A stretch of 32,709 nucleotides of DNA from Opitutia bacterium (GCA_947456525.1 CANGRI010000011.1:1-32709); one strand, 5' to 3'; positions 1 to 8,802 are shown, counted from the stretch's first letter. Program-made: numbers and translations. Notes: a model not told the origin generated them from the sequence alone.

Positions 1-1
1 C

Positions 2-760
2 CTGCCCTACCTCCCCCGCGACCTCGAAGACCTCGCCGAAGAAGACGCGCTGCTCGAACTGCGCGGACGCTCGGGCGAAGTCGCCAAGCGCGTGCTGGCG
101 GCGGAACCGAACCTTTCGCTGGGCCTGAAGCGCCGGGCCCTCGAACGCTTCCGCAACAAGACGAAGCACGCCCGCGCCCGCATCAAGGAAGTCGGCTGGG
201 ATGCCGCCTGCCACGAGCTCTTCGTGGAATCGCTCGGCCTCGGCGGAAACCGCGCCCCGATGTCCGAACTCGCCCGCAGCCATTCTCCGGAACAGATGCT
301 CATCCTGGGGATCGATGCGCTCTACATGGAGAAGTGCGGGCGATGGCGCCTCCGCGGCCTTCGCCCCGCCGGCCATCCTCATCGTCGCCTCGCCCAATAC
401 CTGGAGCTCTATCGGCGAAGGCCCGATTGGCGTGCGCAGCTCCGCGCGTGGGCGCTCGCCCTGCCCTCTTCGCCGCTGGTCTCCGCGCGAAGGAGACTGA
501 TCGACGACGTCTTCGCGTGCCTGCTCTCCGACGGACGGGCCGACACCTTATGCGTCAACGCGTTGCTGCCGCTGCTTCAGGACCCTCGGCATACGCTCGA
601 CCGCAGCTGGCTCGATTGGCCGCCGGGTCATCACCCGGACGACATCCATGAAGCCCGGGCCCTGATCGGCCTCCCGGGGGCGGCCCGGAACTGGGAAATC
701 CAAGGAATCCTCGACATCCTGCGTCGGTCGATGGCCTCGGCCGAACCCGAGACAACCTGA
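2..760 (+). CDS. DUF2851-like protein, C-terminal part (5' truncated by window edge)
   Basis: Frame 2 is open from the window edge (LPYLPRDLEDLAEEDALLELRGRSGEVAKRV...) to TGA at 758-760; WRLRGLRPAGHPHRRLAQ and the C-terminal pattern resemble DUF2851 proteins. Confidence 0.7.
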   Translation: MPYLPRDLEDLAEEDALLELRGRSGEVAKRVLAAEPNLSLGLKRRALERFRNKTKHARARIKEVGWDAACHELFVESLGLGGNRAPMSELARSHSPEQMLILGIDALYMEKCGRWRLRGLRPAGHPHRRLAQYLELYRRRPDWRAQLRAWALALPSSPLVSARRRLIDDVFACLLSDGRADTLCVNALLPLLQDPRHTLDRSWLDWPPGHHPDDIHEARALIGLPGAARNWEIQGILDILRRSMASAEPETT

Positions 761-795
761 GGCAAGCTCCCTAGGCGGGTCGCTGCGAACGCGGA

Positions 796-824
796 TTGAC
801 CACCCCGAAGGCCCATCCTATATT
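796..824 (+). promoter_or_regulatory. Sigma70-like promoter: TTGACC, 17 bp, TATATT, then only 6 nt to the ATG at 831
   Basis: TTGACC at 796-801, 17-nt spacer 802-818, TATATT at 819-824, ATG at 831. Confidence 0.65.
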
Positions 825-830
825 ATTCCT

Positions 831-1436
831 ATGAACCCCAAGCTCACCCTGGCGCTGCTCGCCCTCGGCCTTTCCGTCCCTGCCTTCGCGGTCTCCTCCG
901 CCGACCCGACCTCCCACCTCCTCTCGTCCGGCCCCACCGGCCCCGGCCCGTCCGGCCCCGGTGGCGACTACGGCGTCGTCGACGAGTGGGACGAGCAGGA
1001 AGACACACTCCTCGACCAGGCCATCAAGCTGCTCGAAGCCTCCCAAGCCGCACCGTCGGTGAAGGACCTCAACGAAGCCATCAAGGACCTCTCCGTCGCC
1101 GAGGACATGGAAGAACAGGAAATCCATCCGCGCGAGCCCAAGGGTCCCCGCGGCAGCGCCGGCCCCCGCAAGCCGACCTCCTCCCGTCCGCGCCACGTGA
1201 AGGAAGACCACGACGAGATCATCAAGCAGGAGAAGTCCGCCATCGCCCTCGTGCAGGACGCCGTCAACGCCCTCAAGTCCAACAATCGCGCCAAGACCGC
1301 CGATAGCATCGAGGCCGCCCTGGCTGCCATCCGCAAGGCCGACGACCTCAACGAGGACATCGACCCGAACGAAGGCAACGAGAAGGTCCGCGCCGCCCGC
1401 GCCGCCGCGCCGGCCGTCAAGGCTCGCAAGAAGTAA
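831..1436 (+). CDS. Secreted hypothetical protein with signal peptide, Gly/Pro-rich linkers and two related helical segments
   Basis: Signal peptide MNPKLTLALLALGLSVPAFA; strong promoter upstream and hairpin terminator downstream. Confidence 0.8.
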   Translation: MNPKLTLALLALGLSVPAFAVSSADPTSHLLSSGPTGPGPSGPGGDYGVVDEWDEQEDTLLDQAIKLLEASQAAPSVKDLNEAIKDLSVAEDMEEQEIHPREPKGPRGSAGPRKPTSSRPRHVKEDHDEIIKQEKSAIALVQDAVNALKSNNRAKTADSIEAALAAIRKADDLNEDIDPNEGNEKVRAARAAAPAVKARKK

Positions 1437-1458
1437 GCCCTTCCGGCACCCCCTTTCG

Positions 1459-1484
1459 AAGGCCCCTCACGGGGCCTTTTTGTT
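1459..1484 (+). terminator. Rho-independent terminator
   Basis: AAGGCCCC-TCAC-GGGGCCTTTTTGTTT, directly after the 831-1436 CDS. Confidence 0.85.
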
Positions 1485-1558
1485 TGGGGGCGCGCACCTT
1501 TCCCCAAAACGATTGTCTCAAGCGAGACGCCACGACTACAAACCCATCACCCGCCCCG

Positions 1559-3250
1559 ATGATCAAAGCAGCCCTCCGACTCCTGACTCTGGCCGCCCTT
1601 GCCGTCTCCGCCTTCGGAAGGGAACTGCCCAAGCCCGCCACGCCGAACCCCGGACTGCGCTATTACTACCCGATACCCAAGGAGGCCGCGACGAAGACGT
1701 TCGAGTTCGACGTCGTGATCTACGGCGCCAGCCCGGCGGCGGTCTCCGCGGCCTGCCAGGCGAAGAAGATGGGCAAGTCGGTAGGCGTCTTCGTCTTCCG
1801 CCGCCACGTCGGTGGGATGTCCTCCTCCGGCCTGAGCGATGTCGACTACGGCAAAAAGACCGCCATCGGCGGCATGGCGAAGACGGTCTACCTCGATTTC
1901 TTCAAGAAGCAGGTCCAGAGCCCGGCCGAGGTGGAGACGCTCTTCCTGACGATGCTCGCCGACCTCGGCATCCCGGTCTTCTTCGAGCACCGCCTCGAGC
2001 GCGTGGAACGCGACGGCGGCCGGATCGCGAAGCTGGTCTTCGAGAACGGCAACGCCGCCCGCGGCAAGGTGTTCATGGACACGACCTACGAAGGCGACCT
2101 GATGGCCCGCGCGGGCATCGCCCTCGTGGCCGGCCGCGAACCGGCCGCCGAGTTCGGCGAGAAGCTCAACGGCATCCAGATCGGCGCCGGTTCCTCGCCT
2201 CACAACTTCCAGTGGAAGGTCGATCCCTACGTGGTGCCCGGCGACCCGAAGAGCGGCGTCATCGAAGGCGTGGATGCGAAGCCTTACGCCGCGGAAGACC
2301 ACGGCAAGCCGGACAAGCGCTACCAGCCCTTCTGCTTCCGCGTCTTCGCCACGAAGAAGGACCCCCTGCCCTGGCCGAAGCCGGAAGGCTACCGCCCCGA
2401 GCGCTACGAACTGCTGAAGCGCTACGTCAACGCGGCGCCGGACTCCGGCTGGTGGAACCTCATGTACTCCCGCGGTCCGTTGAAGCTGAACGAAGGCGAT
2501 TGCAACAGCGCCGGCCCAGTGTCGCTCGACTATGTCGATGGCAGCAAGCACTGGGCCGAAGCCAGCTACGAGGAACGCGAAAAGATCTTCCAGGACCACG
2601 TGAACTACCAGCAGGGCTACCTCTACTTCCTCGCCAACGACGCGAGCATCCCGGCCGAACTGCGCGGCCGGGTCAGCCAGTTCGGCCTGACGAAGGGCGA
2701 GTTCCCCGAGACCGCCGGCTGGCCGCACGAGCTCTACGTGCGCGAGGGACGACGTCTCCGCGGCGACTACGTCCTCACGGAGCACGACTGCCTCGGCAAG
2801 ACGAAGGTCGAGGACTCCGTCGGCCTGGGCAGCTTCATCATGGATTCGCACGTGGTGCGTCGCATCATCTACAAGACCGCCAAGGAAGGCCGCATCACCC
2901 ACCTGCGCACGTCCAAACCCGAGGAGATCACCGAAGTCCAGCGCGAATGGAAAGGCGACATGGTCGGCGTCGAAGGCCAGTTCGACTACGCCGTGCCGAA
3001 GCCCTACCGCATCAGCTACCGCTGCCTACGCCCGAAGAAGGACGACTGCGTCAACCTGCTTGTCCCGACGGTCATCTCCTCCACCCACCCCGCCTTCGGC
3101 TCGATGCGCATGGAGCCCGTCTTCATGATCCTCGGCCAGAGCGCCGGCGCCGCGGCGGCCCTCGCCATCGACGGTGGCCTGGCGGTCCAGGACGTCGACT
3201 ACGCGAAGCTTCGCGCCATCCTCCTAAAGGAAGGCCAGCTGCTCGACTGA
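1559..3250 (+). CDS. Secreted FAD-dependent oxidoreductase (FAD_oxidored family-like)
   Basis: Signal peptide MIKAALRLLTLAALAVSAFG; FDVVIYGASPAAVSAACQAKKMGKSVGVF Rossmann motif; RHVGGMSSSGLSDVDYG; C-terminal SAGAAAALAI. The ATG at 1559 is preferred over the ORF-track start at 1484. Confidence 0.8.
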   Translation: MIKAALRLLTLAALAVSAFGRELPKPATPNPGLRYYYPIPKEAATKTFEFDVVIYGASPAAVSAACQAKKMGKSVGVFVFRRHVGGMSSSGLSDVDYGKKTAIGGMAKTVYLDFFKKQVQSPAEVETLFLTMLADLGIPVFFEHRLERVERDGGRIAKLVFENGNAARGKVFMDTTYEGDLMARAGIALVAGREPAAEFGEKLNGIQIGAGSSPHNFQWKVDPYVVPGDPKSGVIEGVDAKPYAAEDHGKPDKRYQPFCFRVFATKKDPLPWPKPEGYRPERYELLKRYVNAAPDSGWWNLMYSRGPLKLNEGDCNSAGPVSLDYVDGSKHWAEASYEEREKIFQDHVNYQQGYLYFLANDASIPAELRGRVSQFGLTKGEFPETAGWPHELYVREGRRLRGDYVLTEHDCLGKTKVEDSVGLGSFIMDSHVVRRIIYKTAKEGRITHLRTSKPEEITEVQREWKGDMVGVEGQFDYAVPKPYRISYRCLRPKKDDCVNLLVPTVISSTHPAFGSMRMEPVFMILGQSAGAAAALAIDGGLAVQDVDYAKLRAILLKEGQLLD

Positions 3251-3263
3251 GTCCGGACCGGCC

Positions 3264-4484
3264 TCAGGCCATCATCTTCCGCGCCTTCTCGAGCGAGACG
3301 GCCAGGCGGTCGACTTCCTCGAGCGTATTGTAGAACGCGAACGAGGCGCGGGCGGTCCCGCTGAGTCCGTAATGCTTCATGAGGGGCATGCAGCAATGAT
3401 GTCCGGTGCGGATGGCGATGCCGTCCGCGTCGAGCAACGTGCCGATGTCGTGCGGATGGCCGCCTTCGATGTTGAAGGAGATCACGGCGACCTTCTCCGG
3501 CGCTTCGCCCACGATGGTCAGTCCCTTGATGGCCTTGAGGCGCTCGGTGGCCGCGGCGAGCAAGGTCTGCTCATGCGCATGCGCGGCCGCCTGGATGGGC
3601 ATGAAATACTCGAGGGCGACGCCGAGGGCGATCGCGCCGGAGATGTCCGGCGTGCCGGCCTCGAAACGCTCCGGGGCCTCGCGGAAAGTGGTGCCGGCGA
3701 AGTCGACCTTGCGGATCATGTCGCCTCCGAACTGGTAAGGCGGCATGGCGTCGAGCAGCTCGGGCCGGCCCCAGAGCACGCCGATGCCGGTCGGCCCGAA
3801 GGTCTTATGGCCGGAGAAGGCGTAGAAGTCGCAACCAAGCGCGGGGACGTCGACCTTGAAGTGCGCGGCGGCCTGGCAGCCGTCGATGAGCACGAGGGCG
3901 CCGGCGGCCTTGGCGAGACGCGTCATCTCGGCGGCGGGGTTGACCGTGCCGAGGGCGTTGGAGACGTGGGCGAAGGCGACGAGCTTGGTGCGGGCCGAGA
4001 GCAGTCCTTTGAAGGCGACGAGGTCGACCTCGCCGCGCGGCGTGACGGGCGTGACGACGACCTTGGCGCCGGTGCGTTCAGCGATGACCTGCCAAGGTAC
4101 GATGTTAGCGTGGTGCTCAAGGTGCGTGAGCAGGATCTCATCCCCGGCCCGGAGGTTCGCGCGCCCCCAGCATTCAGCGACGAGATTGATGCCTTCGGTA
4201 GCGCCGCGGACGAAGACGCAGCCGCGGGCATCCTTGAGGCCGAGGAATTTCGCGACCGAGGCGCGGGCGGATTCATAGGCCGTGGTGGCCTCCTCGCTCA
4301 GGAGGTGGACGCCACGGTGCACGTTGGCGTTCTGCTCGGAGTAGTAGCGCTCGAGGGCCTTGATGACCGCCGCCGGCTTCTGGGAAGTGGCCGCGTTATC
4401 GAGGTAGGTCAGCGGACGACCGCGCACGGATCGTCCCAGGATCGGGAAGTCCTTGCGGAGGGCGGCGACGTCGAACACAGGCAT
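3264..4484 (-). CDS. sufS: Cysteine desulfurase, SufS family
   Basis: FPILGRSVRGRPLTYLDNAATSQKPAAVIKALERYY..NVHRGVHLLSEEAT; FSGHKTFGPTGIGVLWG PLP-lysine motif; RTGHHCCMPLM active-site Cys. Confidence 0.95.
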   Translation of the reverse strand: MPVFDVAALRKDFPILGRSVRGRPLTYLDNAATSQKPAAVIKALERYYSEQNANVHRGVHLLSEEATTAYESARASVAKFLGLKDARGCVFVRGATEGINLVAECWGRANLRAGDEILLTHLEHHANIVPWQVIAERTGAKVVVTPVTPRGEVDLVAFKGLLSARTKLVAFAHVSNALGTVNPAAEMTRLAKAAGALVLIDGCQAAAHFKVDVPALGCDFYAFSGHKTFGPTGIGVLWGRPELLDAMPPYQFGGDMIRKVDFAGTTFREAPERFEAGTPDISGAIALGVALEYFMPIQAAAHAHEQTLLAAATERLKAIKGLTIVGEAPEKVAVISFNIEGGHPHDIGTLLDADGIAIRTGHHCCMPLMKHYGLSGTARASFAFYNTLEEVDRLAVSLEKARKMMA

Positions 4485-4531
4485 GGGCCGAACGTAGGAG
4501 GACCCGGGCGAGGCGCAACCGGGAAGCGAAA

Positions 4532-5659
4532 TCAGGGCGACGGAGGCAGGCGTACGGCCTTGCGGATATAGGCCGGCACGTCCACGTCCTGTCCGTCGAT
4601 GAAGGTCATCGGGGTGCCGCCGAACAGGCCGCGGCGCATGGATTCTTCCGTCGCGAACTCGAAGATCGGCTGAGCGGGGTCCTCGGCCTTGGCGCCCTTC
4701 TTGGGCTTGGCCGGAGCCTTCGGCGCCGGCAGCGAAGCGCCGAGCACCGAGACTTCGATGCGGTCGCCGAGGGCCGGCTCGATGCGCGCGCAGAGGACCG
4801 TGGAAGTCTCGCCGCCGAAACGCGTGCGGACCGCGGCCACGGCCTCGAAGGCCTCGGTCGAGGTCATCGCGGGACCGCCGGCGACATAGACGAAGAGCGA
4901 GGCGACCTTGGCGACCGCGCCGGGCGCGTGCGCGAGCGGACAGTCGCAGGCCGCGCGGGCGGCCTTCATCGCGGCGCCTTCGCCCTCGCCGACGCCATAG
5001 GCGAAGAGCGTGGGCGAGCCGGGCGTGGAAAGGAGCGAGCGGACCGCGGCGGGATCGACGGCGATGAGCGCGCCGGGCGCGAAGGCCGAGGCGAGTCCGC
5101 GGATGGCGCCGCCGACCCAGTTGTCCGCCGCGGCGAACGACTCGGAGAGCGGAGCGTCGGGCGAGACCTGCTGGAGCAGGAGATCGTTATGCACCACGAC
5201 GAGCCCGTGGCACTTCTGCCCGAGCTTGACCGTGGCGTCGTTGGCCTGACGCATGCGACGTTCGCCTTCGTGCGAGAACGGCATCGTGGCGAAGGAGAGC
5301 ACCGTCGCGCCGGTCTCGGCCGCGAGGCCGGCGACCACCGGTGCGGCGCCGCTGCCGGTGCCGCCGCCGAGGCCGGTGACAAGCACCACGAGCGGCACGC
5401 CGGCGAACAGCCGACGGAGGCCGGCTTCTTCGGACTCCGCGGAAGCGAGCCCCAGCGCGGCTTCGCCGCCCGTCCCCATGCCGCGGGTCTGCGCGCGTCC
5501 GAGCTGTAGGGTCTGCGCGGTGCCGGCGGGCAAGGAACGGGCGTCGGTGTCGAGCAAGGCCACGGCGACCTCGGCCGGTAGCTGCGCCGACAGGCGCGTG
5601 ACCATCGAGCACCCCGCCCCGCCGAGGCCGACCAGGAGGATGGAAGCGGGCGTCGACAT
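4532..5659 (-). CDS. ftsZ: Cell division protein FtsZ (divergent, with degenerate T7 loop)
   Basis: Signature GLGGGTGSGAAPVVA (T4), VGLGGAGCSMV (T1), TRGMGTGGEAALG (T3), HNDLLL (T6), C-terminal RGLF...DVDVPAYIRK; located directly after ftsA. Confidence 0.93.
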   Translation of the reverse strand: MSTPASILLVGLGGAGCSMVTRLSAQLPAEVAVALLDTDARSLPAGTAQTLQLGRAQTRGMGTGGEAALGLASAESEEAGLRRLFAGVPLVVLVTGLGGGTGSGAAPVVAGLAAETGATVLSFATMPFSHEGERRMRQANDATVKLGQKCHGLVVVHNDLLLQQVSPDAPLSESFAAADNWVGGAIRGLASAFAPGALIAVDPAAVRSLLSTPGSPTLFAYGVGEGEGAAMKAARAACDCPLAHAPGAVAKVASLFVYVAGGPAMTSTEAFEAVAAVRTRFGGETSTVLCARIEPALGDRIEVSVLGASLPAPKAPAKPKKGAKAEDPAQPIFEFATEESMRRGLFGGTPMTFIDGQDVDVPAYIRKAVRLPPSP

Positions 5660-5660
5660 C

Positions 5661-6896
5661 TTAGAGGCGGAAGAGCTCCTTGAGCTGGGCGAGGAAACCG
5701 CGCGGGCGCCGCACGGGCGGCGGAGCGTCGGTGATCGCGGCGGTCATGAGGCCCACCACGCCGGCATACTCGGGCTTGCGGAGGGATTCGTTCTCGAAGT
5801 TCGGGACGCCCACGCGGGCGGAGAGACCGGTCACGAGCTGCACCGCCTCGGCCGCATCGGCCAGGCTGGCGGAACCGCCGGTCAGGATGACGCCGGAGGG
5901 GATCATGTTCTGATCAAGCTTCACGGCGTGGCCGGGGAAGATGGCCTCGAGGCGGCGGAGCACGTCCTTGCGCACGAACTCGATCGTCTCCTGGTAGCGG
6001 AGCGAGAGCACCTGCGTGATGGTGCCGCGGTTGAACTGCTGGTCGCCGACGCCCTTGTCGCCGTCCTTCCAGATGGTCTGGTTGACGTCGGTGTCGCGGT
6101 GCATCGCCGAACCGAAGCGCAGCTTCAGGTCCTCGGCCGTCTCGCGGCTGATGCGGAGCGCGACGCTTAGGTCGTTGGTCAGGTGCTCGCCGCCCACGGG
6201 GATCGAGCCCGCGCAGAGGATGTGCTCCTTGTAATAGAGGATCCAGTCGGTCGTGCCGGCGCCCATGTCGATCACCAGCACCCCGCCCTGCTTGTCGGCG
6301 TCGCTGGCGGTGGCGCAGGCCGCGGCGTGCGAGGCCAGGATGAAGTCGCGGACGCGGATGCTCATGCCGTTCACCATCCCGACGCGCATGCGCATGTTGC
6401 CCTCCTCCATCGTCACGCGCCAGAAGTTCACCTCGAGGCGCTTGCCGGCCATGCCGACCGGGTTGCTGACCGGACGGTTGTCCAGCATCGTCGGCTGGCG
6501 CATGTAGAGGATCGTCGCGCGGCCCGACGGCGGTTCGAGGCGCTTGGCCGAGGCGATCGCGTCGGCCACGTCCTTGGCGGTGACCTTGCCGTCGTGCGCG
6601 GGCACGGCGACGAAGCCCTTCACGCGTTCGCCTTCGGCGGCGGGACCGGACAGGGAGAGGTAGACGTGGTCGACGGCGCGGCCGGAACCGCGTTCGATGT
6701 CGTTGACGACCTCATGGACGCACTGCGTGAGCTTCTCGAGGTCGGTGACGGTGCCTTTCACGACGCCGTCGGTGCGGCGTTCGCTGAAGCTGAGCATGCG
6801 GGCCTTGCCGTCGATGATCTGGCCGAGGAGGCTGGCGGTCTTGTGCGTGCCGATGTCGATGACGGCGATGAGGGAAGGAAGGGGCTTGGGGGTCAT
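5661..6896 (-). CDS. ftsA: Cell division protein FtsA
   Basis: MTPKPLPSLIAVIDIGTHKTASLLG; VIDMGAGTTDW; SIPVGGEHLTNDL; C-terminal amphipathic GFLAQLKELFRL. The ATG at 6896 overlaps the ftsQ stop (ATGA). Confidence 0.93.
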   Translation of the reverse strand: MTPKPLPSLIAVIDIGTHKTASLLGQIIDGKARMLSFSERRTDGVVKGTVTDLEKLTQCVHEVVNDIERGSGRAVDHVYLSLSGPAAEGERVKGFVAVPAHDGKVTAKDVADAIASAKRLEPPSGRATILYMRQPTMLDNRPVSNPVGMAGKRLEVNFWRVTMEEGNMRMRVGMVNGMSIRVRDFILASHAAACATASDADKQGGVLVIDMGAGTTDWILYYKEHILCAGSIPVGGEHLTNDLSVALRISRETAEDLKLRFGSAMHRDTDVNQTIWKDGDKGVGDQQFNRGTITQVLSLRYQETIEFVRKDVLRRLEAIFPGHAVKLDQNMIPSGVILTGGSASLADAAEAVQLVTGLSARVGVPNFENESLRKPEYAGVVGLMTAAITDAPPPVRRPRGFLAQLKELFRL

Positions 6897-7876
6897 CGGA
6901 TGGGAGCGGCGGGGGCGGGGACGAGGCGAGGTTCGGGAACGGGAGAGGAGGCGTTCGTGCGATTCTGGATCGACATCTTCAGCACGTAGGCCTGCGCGGT
7001 CGTGCCGGGCCGGCGGAGCAGTTCGTCGACGTTGATGCGCCCGAGCAACGCGAGCTCGTTGCGCCAGTTGGCGGTGGAGAAGACGATCTCGACGAGCGCG
7101 GGCCGGTCCATCGGCTGGGTGCCGGGACGCACGGTGACGCGCAGGTTGGAGCCCGGCGAATCCTCCTGCGCGCCGAAGCAGTCGCGGAGCGAGACCGCCG
7201 ACCACTGCTTGTAGAGGTTCGGATACTGCGTGCGGACGACGAGCAGGAACGGGGCGGCGATCTCGACGCCTTCGATCAGCATCTTGTCGTCGCTGCCGGT
7301 GGCGCGGTAGTCCTGGATCTCGGGCAGGCTGCGGACGGCCTGCTCGGGGTAGCCCGTGCCGGCGAAGGTCTGTCCGTCGGAGGCCACGAGGCGGACCTGG
7401 ATCGGCGCGCTCTTGCCGGACTGGGTCGTGATCCTGGCCACCGCGAGGCGCTCGCGCAGCGAGATCTCGAGCGAGCCGTCGTTACGGCGGCGGACGTCGG
7501 CGGCGACGACCTGGTTGTCCGACTCGAGGTCGGCCTTGATGACGCGCACATCGCGCCCGAAACCATCGGGGCCGTTGGCGACGATCTTCTTCACGAAGTC
7601 GGCGGGCAGGAAACCGTCGGTCTTGAAACGGAGCGCTCCGCCCGCGGGGGCGGAGGTGGCGGATTCGTCGACGGCCCACCAGAGCACGCCGACGACGGCG
7701 GCGAAGAAGATCACCGCGAGGACGGTGGGCAGCTTCGAGCGCACGGCGCGCTTGCGGCCGATTTCGCCCTCGGGGACACGGTTGACGTCCTGCGGGACGA
7801 GCGCGCGCCAATCGCGGTCGGCCGGACCCATGAAGGCGTCGCGGCGTTTGCGGAAGAGGTTGTCGAAGAGGCCCAT
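6893..7876 (-). CDS. ftsQ: FtsQ/DivIB-like cell division protein
   Basis: Cytoplasmic N-terminus, one TM (LPTVLAVIFFAAVVGVLWWAV), POTRA-like region with SLRERLAVARI; position between ddl and ftsA. Confidence 0.75.
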   Translation of the reverse strand: MGLFDNLFRKRRDAFMGPADRDWRALVPQDVNRVPEGEIGRKRAVRSKLPTVLAVIFFAAVVGVLWWAVDESATSAPAGGALRFKTDGFLPADFVKKIVANGPDGFGRDVRVIKADLESDNQVVAADVRRRNDGSLEISLRERLAVARITTQSGKSAPIQVRLVASDGQTFAGTGYPEQAVRSLPEIQDYRATGSDDKMLIEGVEIAAPFLLVVRTQYPNLYKQWSAVSLRDCFGAQEDSPGSNLRVTVRPGTQPMDRPALVEIVFSTANWRNELALLGRINVDELLRRPGTTAQAYVLKMSIQNRTNASSPVPEPRLVPAPAAPIR

Positions 7877-7878
7877 GT

Positions 7879-8802
7879 TCAGCGGCGGACGGGTTGGGCG
7901 GCGCGCGCAAGGGCCGGAGCGGCCATGCGGCGGACGAGGGCGGGGAAGTCGAGGCCGACGCAGGAAGCGCTCTTGGGCATCAGGCTGGTTTCGGTCATGC
8001 CGGGCATCGTGTTGATCTCGAGGAAATAGAACCTTCCGTCAGGCTCAAGGAAGACATCCGCGCGGGCGAAGTCCCGGCAGCCGCAGGCGGCGAAGAGCCG
8101 GGCGGCCGCCGCACCGATGGCGGCGGTCGCTTCCGGGCCCACGGGCGCCGGGAAGCGGTACTCCGAGGCGCCCTTGGTGTATTTGGTCTTATAATCGTAC
8201 ACGCCGGCCAGAGGGACGATCTCGACGAGACCCATGGGCTGGCCGTCCAGGAGACCGATGGACATCTCGCGGCCGCGGAGGCGGCGTTCGGCCATCCATT
8301 GGCCGGAAGCGGGGATCTCGGCCAGGGCCTTGGCCACGGCGGCCTGCCCTTCCAGCATGTAGAGGCCGACGCTGCTGCCCTGGTCCGAAGGCTTGATGAC
8401 GACCTGCTCGCCCAAGGCGGCCACGAGCGCGGCGGCGGCGGGCTTGGCGGCGCCCGCGAAGGCGACCTCCGGGATGGCGGGGACATCGGCACCGCGCATG
8501 GCGCGCTTGGTCGCGACCTTGTCCATGCAGAGGCGGTTGGCGGAGGAGGAACAGCCGGCGAAGGCGATGCCGCGGGCTTCCATCTCGGCCTGGGCGCGGC
8601 CATCCTCGCCCCAGCCTCCATGCAGGACGGGCAGGACGACATGCTTGGCGCCGTCGAGCCAGCCGGGCAGGACGTCGGCCTCGAGCTCGACGAGACGCGA
8701 ACCCGGGAGCGCCGACGCCACGGCCTTGCCGGAGCGCAGCGAGACCTCGCGTTCGGAGGAGAGGCCGCCGCAGAGGACGACGATTTCAGGGACGAAGGTC
8801 AT
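7879..8802 (-). CDS. ddl: D-alanine--D-alanine ligase
   Basis: IVVLCGGLSSEREVSLRSG; VLPVLHGGWGEDG; VIKPSDQGSSVGLY; FLEINTMPGMTETSLMPKSA. The ATG at 8802 overlaps the upstream TGA. Confidence 0.95.
   Translation of the reverse strand: MTFVPEIVVLCGGLSSEREVSLRSGKAVASALPGSRLVELEADVLPGWLDGAKHVVLPVLHGGWGEDGRAQAEMEARGIAFAGCSSSANRLCMDKVATKRAMRGADVPAIPEVAFAGAAKPAAAALVAALGEQVVIKPSDQGSSVGLYMLEGQAAVAKALAEIPASGQWMAERRLRGREMSIGLLDGQPMGLVEIVPLAGVYDYKTKYTKGASEYRFPAPVGPEATAAIGAAAARLFAACGCRDFARADVFLEPDGRFYFLEINTMPGMTETSLMPKSASCVGLDFPALVRRMAAPALARAAQPVRR

Noticed and set aside
1480-3333. 617-aa alternative-frame ORF over the FAD oxidoreductase
   Set aside because: Arg/Pro-rich translation with no motifs; the +1559 frame has a signal peptide and Rossmann motif.
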